Shown here piece by piece: positions 7,379 to 16,398 of a stretch of 37,755 nucleotides of DNA. Within the stretch, counting starts at the first letter, position 1. Every line of letters begins with the position of its first letter. Source of the DNA: JALONO01 sp038209965. Lineage in GTDB: Bacteria; Bacteroidota; Bacteroidia; Cytophagales; Thermoflexibacteraceae. The translations under genes and the position numbers were made by a program. The DNA is taken from the NCBI GenBank assembly GCA_038209965.1, contig JBBQXF010000043.1:1-37755 (forward strand). Direction: 5' to 3'. The notes under the pieces were generated by a model. The model searched no databases and was not told the origin of the DNA. It worked only from the letters and a program-made list of their open reading frames with translations.

Positions 7379-8520
7379 CATGGCTGCCCCCCAATCACAT
7401 TTTTCTCCCATAACTCGCCCAAGCTGTAGTCATTCAACCAGTCAGCCAGTGCATCCGGGTTTTTGTACTGAAATGCGGTGGAGTTGGTCAGCTTATCGCG
7501 CTCAACCACCACTATATCCGACAGGTCAAACTCATCGACCAGCCGTTGCGATTGGGTAGCCAAGACGACCTGGATTGACTGGCTGGCGGCTTTGATCATT
7601 CCGGCCAAGTAGGCAATGGCAGTGGGGTGCAGCCCCAGCTCAGGTTCGTCGAGCACGATAACATTGGGCAAGAGATTGGGCGGTTGGAGCAGCAAAGTAG
7701 CCAAGGCCATGAAGCGCAATGATCCATCTGACAGTTGGTGGGGGCCAAACAAATGTTGGGGATTGTGTTTGTCACGCCAGTTGAGCACGATATAACGCCC
7801 ATTTTGCTCGCTGGGCTGCAGATCAAAATCACCAAACTGGGGCATTACTTTGCGCACATACCTGACAATTTTATCAAAATAAATAACTGTTTCGTCGGTT
7901 GATTTAAGTCGATAAAGAAATGCCGCTAGATTGCCCGAATCATGATTTAAATACTGCTGATCTTCCACATACCCCTGCCCCCTGATCTGTGCATTTGGGG
8001 AGGTGTCATGAAAATGGAACACTTTGCACTTGCGCAATAGTGCGAGGATAAAATTGGCAGTTCGTTTATCATGAATCTTGATGTCATCCCGTTTGACAAA
8101 TTATAGCAAATCCGATTCTCTGGTTGCCGGGTTCAAGACAATGCGGAATGGAGTGGGTGAACCAGTTTTATGGTAAGTAAGAACCTCTTCGGTGAAGATC
8201 AGAATGTCGCCAGCCGCTGGGTGAGGGTAAATTGATAAGTGTCGGTTGCTTGCTCATCCCCAAACGTCAACTTTGCGTGAATCTGGCGGGTTGCTTTTGC
8301 GCCAAAATATAGGAAAGCATCTGCATAGCCTTTTTCTGCAATGTAGGTTTGCAAAGCCCCAGTCATCATGTAATTGAGCATACTAAAAAAAAGACACCAA
8401 ATTGCTTTTACCAACCCCATTGGCCCCGAGCAAGACGGTGACATCCCTAAATCGGATCTCGGCCTCATTTGTGGACTCAATGGATTTATAACCGCTAAGA
8501 GAGATGGATTTTAATTTCAT
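7378..8520 (-). pseudogene. AAA-family ATPase (AAA_21 type), broken
   Basis: Start ATG at 8520 (MKLKSISLSGYKSIEST), Walker A GANGVGKS near 8408-8430, an LSDGSLRF signature-like motif, Walker B in PNVIVLDEPELGLHP, and a following LATQSQRLVDEF. These fit stand-alone RecF/OLD-like ATPases of about 380 residues. The frame is broken at least three times: an extra base in the T8 run (8385-8392), a missing base near 8214 (joining ...TLTQR to AGDILIFTEEV), and an in-frame TAA at 8101-8103. The C-terminal 219 residues from about 8037 are intact as a reading frame, but without Walker A they should not hydrolyse ATP. Such ATPases occur in defence islands and as orphans; the role here is unknown. Confidence 0.7.
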
Positions 8521-8555
8521 CTGCGCATAAGTATTTACAACAGCCCGCTGAACCC

Positions 8556-9389
8556 CTACTTTCCCCGTTTAAATGGAAATTCCAGCGGCTCATCGCCCAG
8601 ATCCACGCGGGAGTGGGTCAGTTCGAACTGTAAAATGGCGGCTACATTCTGGCGGTTGGTGAAATTGATCAGCGTCGATGATTTATAGGGCAACAATTGG
8701 GCCCCGGTCAAGGTAAACTCTTCATAATTGACTTCCAGTTTGTTGCCCGAACTGGGTTCGGTCATGAGCAACCGCCCCAATTTTTGGTTGAACCGGCTCA
8801 CCAAGCCCTGCACATCCAGCCCACTTTCTTCCTGTCTGATTAAAAAATTATCGGCTCCTTCGGCCAATACCCGCGATACGTCGCGCACGATGAAGGGCAA
8901 GTTGCCCACAATGGTGGACTGGACGAGTTTGAAATCGGCCTTGAGCTTGAGGACCCGCGAAAGGGAATCAAAACTGATGGCCAAAAAATCGCGGTTCACT
9001 TTGTCCATGATAAAAAGAGAATCTTGGGTGACCAACAGGCGCATCCCCTCGATGCTCATCACCCGAACGGACATCCAGATGAGGCTGTCCTTTTTCATCC
9101 GAATGTCCACTGAGGCATTCTGCTCGGTCTTGCCGTCCTTGAAATAGAGTTTGCCCCGGGACGACCAGTAGTTGAAATCGGCTTGTTTCAACCCAAAAGT
9201 GGCTGACCGAACAGTATCACCGCCCAACGGTCGCTGGGTCTTGACCTCGGGGGTGGTAAGGGTGGCCACGGGTGGCTTCTTGCACGCGCCCAGGCCCAGT
9301 ACCAGCGCTAGCAACCATAGCTGAAGCAGCAATTGGCCAGGTGATTTGTTGACTGACCGAGTTAGAATTTCGGCGGTGGAATTATTCAT
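8556..9389 (-). CDS. DUF4292 lipoprotein
   Basis: I place the start at the ATG at 9389 (MNNSTAEILTRSVNK). The open frame extends upstream only through the TPR gene. A lipoprotein signal follows with lipobox LGAC and Cys36, then a basic KK, giving about 277 residues. The body (GLKQADFNYWSSRGKLYFKD..., SLIWMSVRVMSIEGMRLLVT, ...DFLAISFDSL) matches the DUF4292 pattern of Bacteroidota. The beta-rich, lipid-binding-like sequence is reminiscent of LolA/LolB folds, so a role in outer-membrane lipoprotein handling is possible but is inference. It overlaps the stop of the upstream TPR gene by 8 bases, which indicates translational coupling and a shared process. This gene pair is conserved in the phylum. 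Confidence 0.75.
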   Translation of the reverse strand: MNNSTAEILTRSVNKSPGQLLLQLWLLALVLGLGACKKPPVATLTTPEVKTQRPLGGDTVRSATFGLKQADFNYWSSRGKLYFKDGKTEQNASVDIRMKKDSLIWMSVRVMSIEGMRLLVTQDSLFIMDKVNRDFLAISFDSLSRVLKLKADFKLVQSTIVGNLPFIVRDVSRVLAEGADNFLIRQEESGLDVQGLVSRFNQKLGRLLMTEPSSGNKLEVNYEEFTLTGAQLLPYKSSTLINFTNRQNVAAILQFELTHSRVDLGDEPLEFPFKRGK

Positions 9390-11178
9390 ATAATTTCTTT
9401 TCAGCGATTTTTCGGTCAATAAACTGCGTGAGGCCAGCCCCGGTCTTCTTGGCTTTTTGCCACTGGACGAAGGCTTCTTCCGCCCGGCCAAGTTTGAACA
9501 GTACGTCGCCGTAGTGTTCCAGGATAGTGCCGCTCTCGGAACTTTTGGCCGCTTTCTCCAGATAAACCAAGGCGTTTTTGTATTCGCCGGCCACGTACAA
9601 TACCCAGCCGTAAGTATCCAAATAAGTGGCATTGTCAGGTTCCCATTGCACCAGTTTGGCCGACATTTCTTTGGCCTTGTCCAGTTTTTGCTTGCGGAGC
9701 GACAAGTAATAGCTCCAGTTGTTGATCACTATCCGATCATCAGGCTTGTATTTTAGGGCTTCTTCGTAGGCATTGTCGGATCGATCGTACTGTTTTAGCC
9801 CGTTGAAGGCATCGCCCAGTTGAGCGTGGATTTGGTATAACATCGTTTGGTCGCTGGCTGCATAGAGTTTGCTCTGTTCCAGCGGTTCAATTGCTTCCTC
9901 ATACTTGCGGTTGAGGTAATGGGCCGTTCCGTTATAGAACCAAAAAGCCGCTTGGTTGGGGAAAAATTCCAAGGCATCTTCAGTGTGTTTGGCCAAGCCT
10001 TGGTAATCTTTTAGCTGGAGGTCAAGCTGCACCACGCTGACCCAAAGCTGAAAATTGTTGCCATCTTGTTTAACGGCTTTCAAGTAGGCATTGCGCGCGT
10101 CGACCACCCTGCCATTTTCGCTCAAATAGGCACCGTACAGGCTCTGTACCTGAGCATCATCGGGGAAAAACTTGGCTGTTGACTCGGCCAGCTTGAGGCC
10201 AAAGGCTTTCTGCTCGACGGTTTTCATCCCCTCAAAAAAACCGGCCAACATTTTCACCCGATCTTCCACCCCAAGGGCAGAATTGGCAAAAGCGGCTTCC
10301 ATCTCATTGAGCTGGCTGGCCAAGTTGCCCTCGCTGCCCAGCAGTTCCGACTTGAAGAGCCGGATCCTGGGCTCATTGGGAAACCTTTGGGCAAGCACGT
10401 CCAGCATTTTTTTGGCTTCTTCCTTGCGCTCATTGCGAATGAGCAAATCCACCAGGGCTAAATGATATTCCGGATCTTCTGGGTTGGTGTCAATGAGCTT
10501 TTCGCCTTCCTTGATGGCCCCCGTCAGGTTGTCCAAAGTGAGGTAAAGTTTTTGTTTGCGCATGATCAATTTTTCGTCGGGGCCTTCCTTTTGTTCCAAT
10601 TCATCATATACTTTGATCACTTCGCGATACTTTCCCTGCATGAACATCACATTGGCCAAGTCGTAGGCATAGTCGCTAGTGCCCGCCACATTAGCGAGCA
10701 TCGTGGTGTAGATCCGCTCGGCATCCGCATATTTTTCCTGCTTTTGATAGGTTTCCGCGACCAATAGAAAATAGTATTTGTTGGTCTTGTTGCGGTTGAG
10801 GGCTTCTTGGCCATATTTGAGGGCTTCGACATACTTGCCTTGTTTGAAATAGCACTGGCCGATCTGATAGTGCACGGCTGCGTTTTCGGGGGCCAGTTTG
10901 AGGCAGGATTCAAATGATTTGATGGCTTTTGGGTAGTCGGCCAGCAGAAAATACTGCATCCCTTCGGTGAATTGGTATTCGGTATTGACCCGGTCAAGAT
11001 CGGCCAATTCTTCCATCAACTGCTGATTTAGCTCGTTGTCAGCTTCATCTTGGAGCTTGTTTTCTTTTTGCTCCTTCCCTTCTTTCTTGTCTTTTTTTTG
11101 GGCCAGACCCGGTAATGCTCCCATGCTGAGCAGCCAGATGAGCGATAGGGTTCCAATCAAAATGGGTAATACTCTCAT
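9382..11178 (-). CDS. exported tetratricopeptide-repeat protein
   Basis: Start chosen at ATG 11178 because it gives a normal signal peptide (MRVLPILIGTLSLIWLLS..., cleaved near ALPGLAQ). The protein is about 598 residues. A Lys/Glu-rich linker (KKDKKEGKEQKENK) is followed by roughly a dozen TPR units. Good examples are YPKAIKSFESCLKLAPENAA, VEALKYGQEALNRNKTNKYY, YDRSDNAYEEALKYKPDDR and YKNALVYLEKAAKSSESG. TPRs are protein-protein scaffolds; the periplasmic location and the 8-base overlap with the DUF4292 lipoprotein suggest that the two work together, perhaps in outer-membrane assembly. No catalytic motif is present. Confidence 0.8.
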   Translation of the reverse strand: MRVLPILIGTLSLIWLLSMGALPGLAQKKDKKEGKEQKENKLQDEADNELNQQLMEELADLDRVNTEYQFTEGMQYFLLADYPKAIKSFESCLKLAPENAAVHYQIGQCYFKQGKYVEALKYGQEALNRNKTNKYYFLLVAETYQKQEKYADAERIYTTMLANVAGTSDYAYDLANVMFMQGKYREVIKVYDELEQKEGPDEKLIMRKQKLYLTLDNLTGAIKEGEKLIDTNPEDPEYHLALVDLLIRNERKEEAKKMLDVLAQRFPNEPRIRLFKSELLGSEGNLASQLNEMEAAFANSALGVEDRVKMLAGFFEGMKTVEQKAFGLKLAESTAKFFPDDAQVQSLYGAYLSENGRVVDARNAYLKAVKQDGNNFQLWVSVVQLDLQLKDYQGLAKHTEDALEFFPNQAAFWFYNGTAHYLNRKYEEAIEPLEQSKLYAASDQTMLYQIHAQLGDAFNGLKQYDRSDNAYEEALKYKPDDRIVINNWSYYLSLRKQKLDKAKEMSAKLVQWEPDNATYLDTYGWVLYVAGEYKNALVYLEKAAKSSESGTILEHYGDVLFKLGRAEEAFVQWQKAKKTGAGLTQFIDRKIAEKKLYE

Positions 11179-11315
11179 ATTGGCGGTGTTAAATATTGGG
11201 CTTGCCCACGCTCGGCCGAATGGCTTCGTTTCTACAAAAATAATCATTGGCGCGGGATAAACGATGGGGCATCGGGAATAGATTGCAAAAATCGGGCTAA
11301 CGCGGGCCAAACGGC

Positions 11316-11963
11316 TCACAGGGCGTCAAATACAGTGCCCTTTTCGGCCAATGCTTCCAAGTAGCGGGGAAGGACATATTGGAGGTTGGGAAATGCTTTT
11401 TGGCTATCGTGAAACACGACAATCGAGCCGCTTTCGGTAGCATAGAGGGTGTTGCGCAGGCATTTTTCTCGGCCAATGGTGCGCTCGTAGTCGCCACTGA
11501 GCACGTCCCACATCACGAGTTCGTAGGCAGCCCGGAGTACTTTGGCCTGACTGGCCCCAACCCGGCCATAGGGCGGGCGGAACAAGGGCTTGGGCTGAGC
11601 TGGTTCCTGAAAAGGAGAGGCTTCAGCGGCCAAAAGAGCCTGACAAAGGGCAATATTCTCAAAATAGCGCTGGTTTTCGGTGCTCCAACCGCTCAAATGG
11701 TTAAAAGTGTGGTTGGCCGCCCGGTGCCCGGCTTGGAGCAGGCGCAGGTGCAAACTGGGGTGGCGGCTTAGGTTGTCGCCCACACAAAAAAAAGTGGCTT
11801 TGGCCCCGAATTTTTGCAATTGATCCAGCACAAACTCGGTTACCTCGGGGATGGGGCCGTCGTCGAAGGTCAAATAAACTTTCTGGGTTTTGCTCGGTGG
11901 TCTTTTCCAAGTGAAGCCCGGAAAAATTTGCTGAAACCAAGCGGGGATTTTGTGAGGGACCAT
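11316..11963 (-). CDS. polysaccharide deacetylase (NodB domain)
   Basis: A 215-residue single-domain carbohydrate esterase family 4 protein. Motif 1 is TFDDGP (residues 32-37, with metal/catalytic Asp34-Asp35). The metal-binding histidines lie in NHTFNH (His85 and His89). RPPYGR follows, and a late IVVFHDS carries the last catalytic His. These enzymes remove N- or O-acetyl groups from peptidoglycan, chitin or other acetylated polysaccharides. There is no signal peptide, so it is either cytoplasmic or exported through an unrecognised route; the lack of a leader is common in Bacteroidota members. It lies about 137 bases upstream of the TPR gene on the same strand. Confidence 0.85.
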   Translation of the reverse strand: MVPHKIPAWFQQIFPGFTWKRPPSKTQKVYLTFDDGPIPEVTEFVLDQLQKFGAKATFFCVGDNLSRHPSLHLRLLQAGHRAANHTFNHLSGWSTENQRYFENIALCQALLAAEASPFQEPAQPKPLFRPPYGRVGASQAKVLRAAYELVMWDVLSGDYERTIGREKCLRNTLYATESGSIVVFHDSQKAFPNLQYVLPRYLEALAEKGTVFDAL

Positions 11964-12027
11964 AAAGGCAAATTACGCTTTTTTGCTGTAAGTTTAAGGG
12001 GATAATTCTCACGTCAACTGGGCCGCC

Positions 12028-13137
12028 ATGTTTTTTAACCGAAATTTTTTGAATGCCCTGCTCTATTTGGCTTTGACGGGCATGGTGCTGTGGGTCTTTT
12101 CTGATATTGTGGTTTACATTATCTTGTCACTTATTTTATCTGGTATCCTCAAAACGCCCACCAATTATTTGAGTTTGACGGGCTACAAGAACTTTCGTTT
12201 GCCGCGAGGTTTGGCCATTTTACTGTCATTTGTAATCTTTGCCAATGTTATTTCCCTGTTTGTACTGCTTTTTATTCCGCTCATCAGTGCCCAAGTGCAG
12301 GTGATTGCCACCACTCCGTACGATACTTGGTTCAACGGAGTGCTGCCCATGGTGGATAATCTGGAGCGGACATTGATCGATTTCAACCTGATCGACCAGC
12401 CACGGGGGTTCATTATGCTCCAACTTAAGTCCAGCTTGGTATCTGTGTTTGGCAAATTACAGTTTGGGGAAATCATCAACAACATATTGGCAACCACCGG
12501 AAGTTTTTTTGTGGGGATTTTGGCCGTTCTGTTCATCACGTTCTCCATTTTGTTCGAGAAAGGGCGCATTCGCCGCAACATCATTGCCTTGATCCCCAAC
12601 AAATATTTTGAAGTGACCATCAGCGCGTTCTATAAAATTGAAAAATTATTGTCCAATTATTTGTTGGGTTTGTTGATGCAGATCACGGCCATTTTTACCC
12701 TTACTTCTTTCGGGCTCATTGTATCGGGCATCAACTACGCGGTCACCATTGGCCTGTTTGCGGCCCTGATCAATGTGATCCCGTTTCTGGGCCCAGCCAT
12801 CGGGACTATTTTTGCCTTGGTCATTGGCCTGTCCACCGCCCCGGCCGAAGCAGTGGCCGACGGTGGCTATGCGTGGGTGGTGGTCAAGATTCTTTTCGTT
12901 CAGGGCATTGTCCACTTGATCGATAATGCGGTGCTCCAGCCCCTCATTTTTTCCAAAAGCGTCAAAACCCACCCATTGGAGATTTTTATCGTGGTCATTG
13001 CTGGGGCCATTTTGGGCGGGGCCATTGGCATGGTGGCCGCCATCCCGACTTACACCATCTTGCGCGTCTCGTTCATTGAACTGCGCAAGGGCTTCCGCGA
13101 ATACCGGATTTTCCAAACCCTGAAAACGAGCCGGTGA
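12028..13137 (+). CDS. AI-2E/PerM-family transporter (UPF0118)
   Basis: A 369-residue polytopic membrane protein. Hydrophobic segments lie at about residues 10-35, 60-90, 155-180, 210-240, 245-275 and 310-345, with a soluble region between the early helices, as in UPF0118/PerM proteins. The INVIPFLGPAIGTIFALVIG segment and the terminal 'HPLEIFIVVIAGAILGG' segment are characteristic. Members export autoinducer-2 or act as Na+/H+ antiporters; the actual substrate cannot be read from sequence. It is transcribed divergently from the deacetylase, with 64 bases between the starts. Confidence 0.85.
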   Translation: MFFNRNFLNALLYLALTGMVLWVFSDIVVYIILSLILSGILKTPTNYLSLTGYKNFRLPRGLAILLSFVIFANVISLFVLLFIPLISAQVQVIATTPYDTWFNGVLPMVDNLERTLIDFNLIDQPRGFIMLQLKSSLVSVFGKLQFGEIINNILATTGSFFVGILAVLFITFSILFEKGRIRRNIIALIPNKYFEVTISAFYKIEKLLSNYLLGLLMQITAIFTLTSFGLIVSGINYAVTIGLFAALINVIPFLGPAIGTIFALVIGLSTAPAEAVADGGYAWVVVKILFVQGIVHLIDNAVLQPLIFSKSVKTHPLEIFIVVIAGAILGGAIGMVAAIPTYTILRVSFIELRKGFREYRIFQTLKTSR

Positions 13138-13145
13138 GCGAACGG

Positions 13146-13247
13146 TCACTTTTTGGGCCGCACGAGCCAATAATACAACACTGGCAACAGAAGTGGGGTG
13201 AAGAGCAGGGTGGTAGTGAGCCCCCCGATGATGACCGTGGTAAAGTC
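13146..13247 (-). pseudogene. C-terminal remnant of an RND efflux pump
   Basis: On the minus strand the DNA reads DFTTVIIGGLTTTLLFTPLL and then LPVLYYWLVRPKK-stop (TGA at 13146-13148). This is the unmistakable last transmembrane helix of AcrB/CzcA-type pumps (the conserved VIGGL...LPVLY pattern). No RND sequence is seen upstream of about 13247, so roughly 1,000 residues are missing. The fragment lies 9 bases beyond the stop of the convergent permease gene. It is probably a deletion scar of the pump that normally partners an adaptor such as the one at 5503. Confidence 0.75.
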
Positions 13248-13415
13248 GGTTCTGTAATTATATTTTTGAGAAACTACCATCCGGTCATGCACAAATCCCT
13301 TTGCGCAAAAAGAAAGCTGAAGGGTTTCACTTTCTTCGGCCCCTGTCCATGACTGTCCATCTTTATTTGACTTCTCCGGTTAAGTTTGCAACTTGCGGTC
13401 ATTGATTACTTGACC

Positions 13416-15065
13416 ATGACCACCGACCAGCAACCCATAGATATTGAGTTCAATAAAAACGAAGACGCGCTCAAGCAACATCTTTTTCGCCTCAAAACCA
13501 AATTGGATAAAACCAAACTGGGCGGGGGCGAAAAAAAAATTGCGGCCCAGCACCAACAGGGCAAACTGACCGCCCGGGAGCGGATCCAATATTTGGTCGA
13601 TCCCGGATCGGAATTTCTGGAAGTGGGGGCACTGGCCGCCGACGGGATGTACGCCGACGTGGGAGGGTGCCCCTCGGCGGGCGTGGTCACGGGCCTTGGC
13701 TATGTCAGCGGCCAGCAATGCGTCATAGTGGCCAATGATGCCACCGTCAAGGCCGGGGCCTGGTTCCCGATGACGGCCAAGAAAAACCTCCGGGCCCAAG
13801 AAATCGCGATGGAAAACCGCTTGCCCATTGTCTATCTGGTGGACAGCGCCGGGGTGTTTCTGCCCATGCAAAACGAAGTGTTCCCGGACAAAGAACATTT
13901 TGGCCGCATGTTCCGCAACAATGCCATTATGTCGGCCGAGGGGATTTTGCAGGTCGCCGCCATCATGGGCAGTTGCGTGGCGGGCGGGGCCTACTTGCCC
14001 ATTATGTCGGACGAAGCCCTGATCGTCGAAAAAACCGGGACGATTTTTTTGGCCGGCTCTTACTTGGTCAAAGCGGCCATTGGTGAAAGCATTGACAATG
14101 AAACCTTGGGCGGGGCCACCACCCAATGTGAAATCTCGGGCGTGACCGACAACAAATACCCCAACGACCAAGCCTGCCTCCAAGCCATCCGCGACATCTT
14201 CAGCCGGGTGGGCGAGCAACGCAAGGCCGGTTTCAACCGGATTGCCCCGGCGGCGCCCAAGTTGGACCCGGCCGAACTCTACGGCATTTTTCCCGCCGAC
14301 CGGAGCAAACCCTACGAAATGCTGGACGTGATCCACCGCTTGGTGGACAACTCCGAGTTTCGGCAATACAAAGAGCATTACGGCCAAACCATCCTCTGCG
14401 GCCATGCCCGGGTGGATGGCTGGGCGGTGGGCATTGTGGCCAACCAGCGCCGGGTAGTCAAAAACAAGAAGGGTGAAATCCAGATGGGCGGGGTGATCTA
14501 TTCCGATTCAGCCGACAAAACTGCCCGCTTTGTGATGAACTGCAACCAGCGGCGCATCCCGCTGGTATTTTTGCAGGATGTATCGGGGTTTATGGTGGGC
14601 AGCCGGGCGGAGCACGGCGGCATCATCAAGGACGGGGCCAAATTGGTGAGTGCCATGGCCAACTCGGTAGTGCCCAAGTTTACCATCATCTTGGGCAATT
14701 CCTACGGGGCGGGCAATTATGCGCTTTGTGGCAAGGCGTATGATCCCCGCTTGATCGTTGCTTGGCCCACCGCCCAACTGGCCGTAATGAGCGGGGCCTC
14801 GGCCGCCAAAACGCTGCTCCAAATCAAAGTCTCCTCCATGGAGGCCAAGGGGCAAACCATCACCCTGGAGCAGGAGCAAGCCCTGCTCAAAGAAATCACC
14901 GACAAATATAATGAGGAACTGTCACCTTACTATGCCGCTGCCCGCCTATGGGTGGATAGCATCATTGACCCGCTCGAGACCCGCAAAGTGATCGCCATGG
15001 GCATCGAGGCGGCCAACCACGCCCCCATCCGCCGCCGCTACAACGTGGGCGTGATCCAACCCTAA
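13416..15065 (+). CDS. acyl-CoA carboxylase beta subunit (carboxyltransferase)
   Basis: Start at ATG 13416 (MTTDQQPIDIEFNKNED) gives 549 residues, the usual size of methylcrotonyl-CoA carboxylase beta chains. The two crotonase-like carboxyltransferase halves are visible. The N-terminal half has KLTARERIQYLVDPGSEFLE, the oxyanion-type MGSCVAGGAYLP, and TQCEISGVTDNKYPND. The C-terminal half has QDVSGFMVGSRAEHGGIIKD, ILGNSYGAGNYALCGKAYDP and PTAQLAVMSGASAA. It transfers carboxyl from carboxybiotin to an acyl-CoA in the cytoplasm. The sequence pattern favours the methylcrotonyl-CoA (leucine degradation) type over propionyl-CoA, but this is not certain. The biotin carboxylase alpha subunit is not in the window. 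Confidence 0.9.
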   Translation: MTTDQQPIDIEFNKNEDALKQHLFRLKTKLDKTKLGGGEKKIAAQHQQGKLTARERIQYLVDPGSEFLEVGALAADGMYADVGGCPSAGVVTGLGYVSGQQCVIVANDATVKAGAWFPMTAKKNLRAQEIAMENRLPIVYLVDSAGVFLPMQNEVFPDKEHFGRMFRNNAIMSAEGILQVAAIMGSCVAGGAYLPIMSDEALIVEKTGTIFLAGSYLVKAAIGESIDNETLGGATTQCEISGVTDNKYPNDQACLQAIRDIFSRVGEQRKAGFNRIAPAAPKLDPAELYGIFPADRSKPYEMLDVIHRLVDNSEFRQYKEHYGQTILCGHARVDGWAVGIVANQRRVVKNKKGEIQMGGVIYSDSADKTARFVMNCNQRRIPLVFLQDVSGFMVGSRAEHGGIIKDGAKLVSAMANSVVPKFTIILGNSYGAGNYALCGKAYDPRLIVAWPTAQLAVMSGASAAKTLLQIKVSSMEAKGQTITLEQEQALLKEITDKYNEELSPYYAAARLWVDSIIDPLETRKVIAMGIEAANHAPIRRRYNVGVIQP

Positions 15066-15300
15066 ATTCAAGCAGATCGCCGGTAATCGGCCACTGGCAA
15101 GCCACCCGTTGGATGGTAAATTGGAGCGATGAGCCGCCATAAATCGGGGGGCTGAATGAAGAAAGGAAAACAGTACTTTCCCCTGTTTGTGGCAATGAAA
15201 AAAGGCGCGATTTTGTTGATGAAAAAGAGGAATTTGCCTTTGGTAAATTCAAATAACGACTGCGGGTTGGTTGGTTTGGGTTAATGGGGTTGAGTATGTG

Positions 15301-15957
15301 TTAGTGGGCGTTAATTTTATCCTTCGGTTGGTTGTCATAGTAGGCAGATGGATCAATGTCAAACTTGTCAACTTTTACTATCTCTAATTCTTTTTTTGAG
15401 TTATAAGCTAACGTTATTTCAAAGTCAAGCGGAAAATTATCATAGGATTTTAAACCGTTACCTTTGCTTTGGCCTCCGTCAGAATTAAACTGTAACTCGA
15501 CCCTAACCACACCATCGCCTTTTATAAACAGGTTCTCACCCGAAATACTAATTTCATCAATATCAAATACTTCATTGGGTCTTATGTTAGATGATAATTC
15601 ATCTGGTTTAGAAGGCAGGTCATTATGAACATAATTTGAAATTAAAATTTCTAAATCTTCAATTTCAAGTTTTTTTCCTTTGGTGGAGTTGCAATAACTA
15701 CTAAGAATTTATAATTGCCCAAGCTTCGCACATAACTGCTATACCAGCAATTTTTTGTTTTCCATCTGGTGTCATTTTTCCTGCCTTCACTTCTACAACA
15801 ATTTGGTCATCGCCTTTTCTCGCAATAAGGTCAGCTTGAAACTTACCAAGTTTTTCTTCCCTATTGACGTGATAACCCTTTTGAATATAGTCCTCAGCAA
15901 TTTGTTCAATTGCTATGTCGTGGAGATGTTTTCCTAAATATTTTTTTTAATTTCCAT
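15301..15957 (-). pseudogene. PD-(D/E)XK nuclease-like protein, broken by three frameshifts
   Basis: Three minus-strand frames join into one protein of about 215 residues. From ATG 15957 it reads MEIKK, then KYLGKHLHDIAIEQIAEDYI. The nuclease core follows, ADLIARKGDDQIVVEVKAGK, with Asp, then Glu-x-Lys as in the PD-(D/E)XK fold. Next come SYVRSLGNYKFLVVIATPPK and a C-terminal part ending YYDNQPKDKINAH. One added base restores each join: the A8 run at 15941-15948, near 15735, and the A7 run at 15670-15676. It is low in GC compared with its neighbours and sits beside a broken RusA-like gene, which suggests a phage-, plasmid- or defence-derived block. The full C-terminal domain is not recognised. 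Confidence 0.6.
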
Positions 15958-16025
15958 ATTCATTTAATATTGAATTTATACATTGATGGCTTAAAATTTC
16001 CGCACTCTACATAAGTAATATGCTC

Positions 16026-16398
16026 TTAACTCTCAAACGCATCTAGTAAATCAACAACTAAATTTCCTTGCAGTCCAGATAAATCGACAACACTGTAGTT
16101 GCCTGCTGCAAGATCAAAACTACCTACAATTCTAATTTTAATTTGTTGGTCATCATTAAATAAAATGCCATTCAAACAGTCCCAAATGGGTTTACTAAAA
16201 TTCTCAGTATCCAAGTGAAGATCTTTGTTGAAGAAATAATATATAGTTACATAAAGGTTACCATTAAGTAACGTATGTGTAGGTTGTAGGTTGTAAGTTG
16301 TAAAAGATGTCTCGATAGCACTTTTGTAGTTCGCTTTTCTTATACCACGACAACTATTATATGAAAGAGGTCTGCTTTTTTAGTATAAAATTGTTCAT
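16026..16398 (-). pseudogene. RusA-like Holliday-junction endonuclease, single frameshift
   Basis: ATG at 16398 begins MNNFILK. After one base too many in the A6 run (16376-16381), the frame continues as SRPLSYNS, then YVTIYYFFNKDLHLDTENFS, KPIWDCLNGILFNDDQQI, and a stop at 16026. The pattern [G/S]RPLS...VTIYYFF...D-x-[D/E]NxxKPIxDxLxGxxxxDDxQ is that of RusA resolvases, whose Asp residues bind the metal and cut Holliday junctions. The length of about 124 residues is normal. RusA genes come from lambdoid-type prophages and other mobile elements. It lies 68 bases upstream of the PD-(D/E)XK gene on the same strand, and both are low-GC. Confidence 0.65.

Noticed and set aside
13380..14405. 341-residue minus-strand frame opposite the carboxyltransferase gene
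   Set aside because: Antisense shadow; the plus strand carries a complete known enzyme.
15755..15937. 60-residue plus-strand frame
   Set aside because: It is the reverse of the broken nuclease gene, whose motif is on the minus strand.
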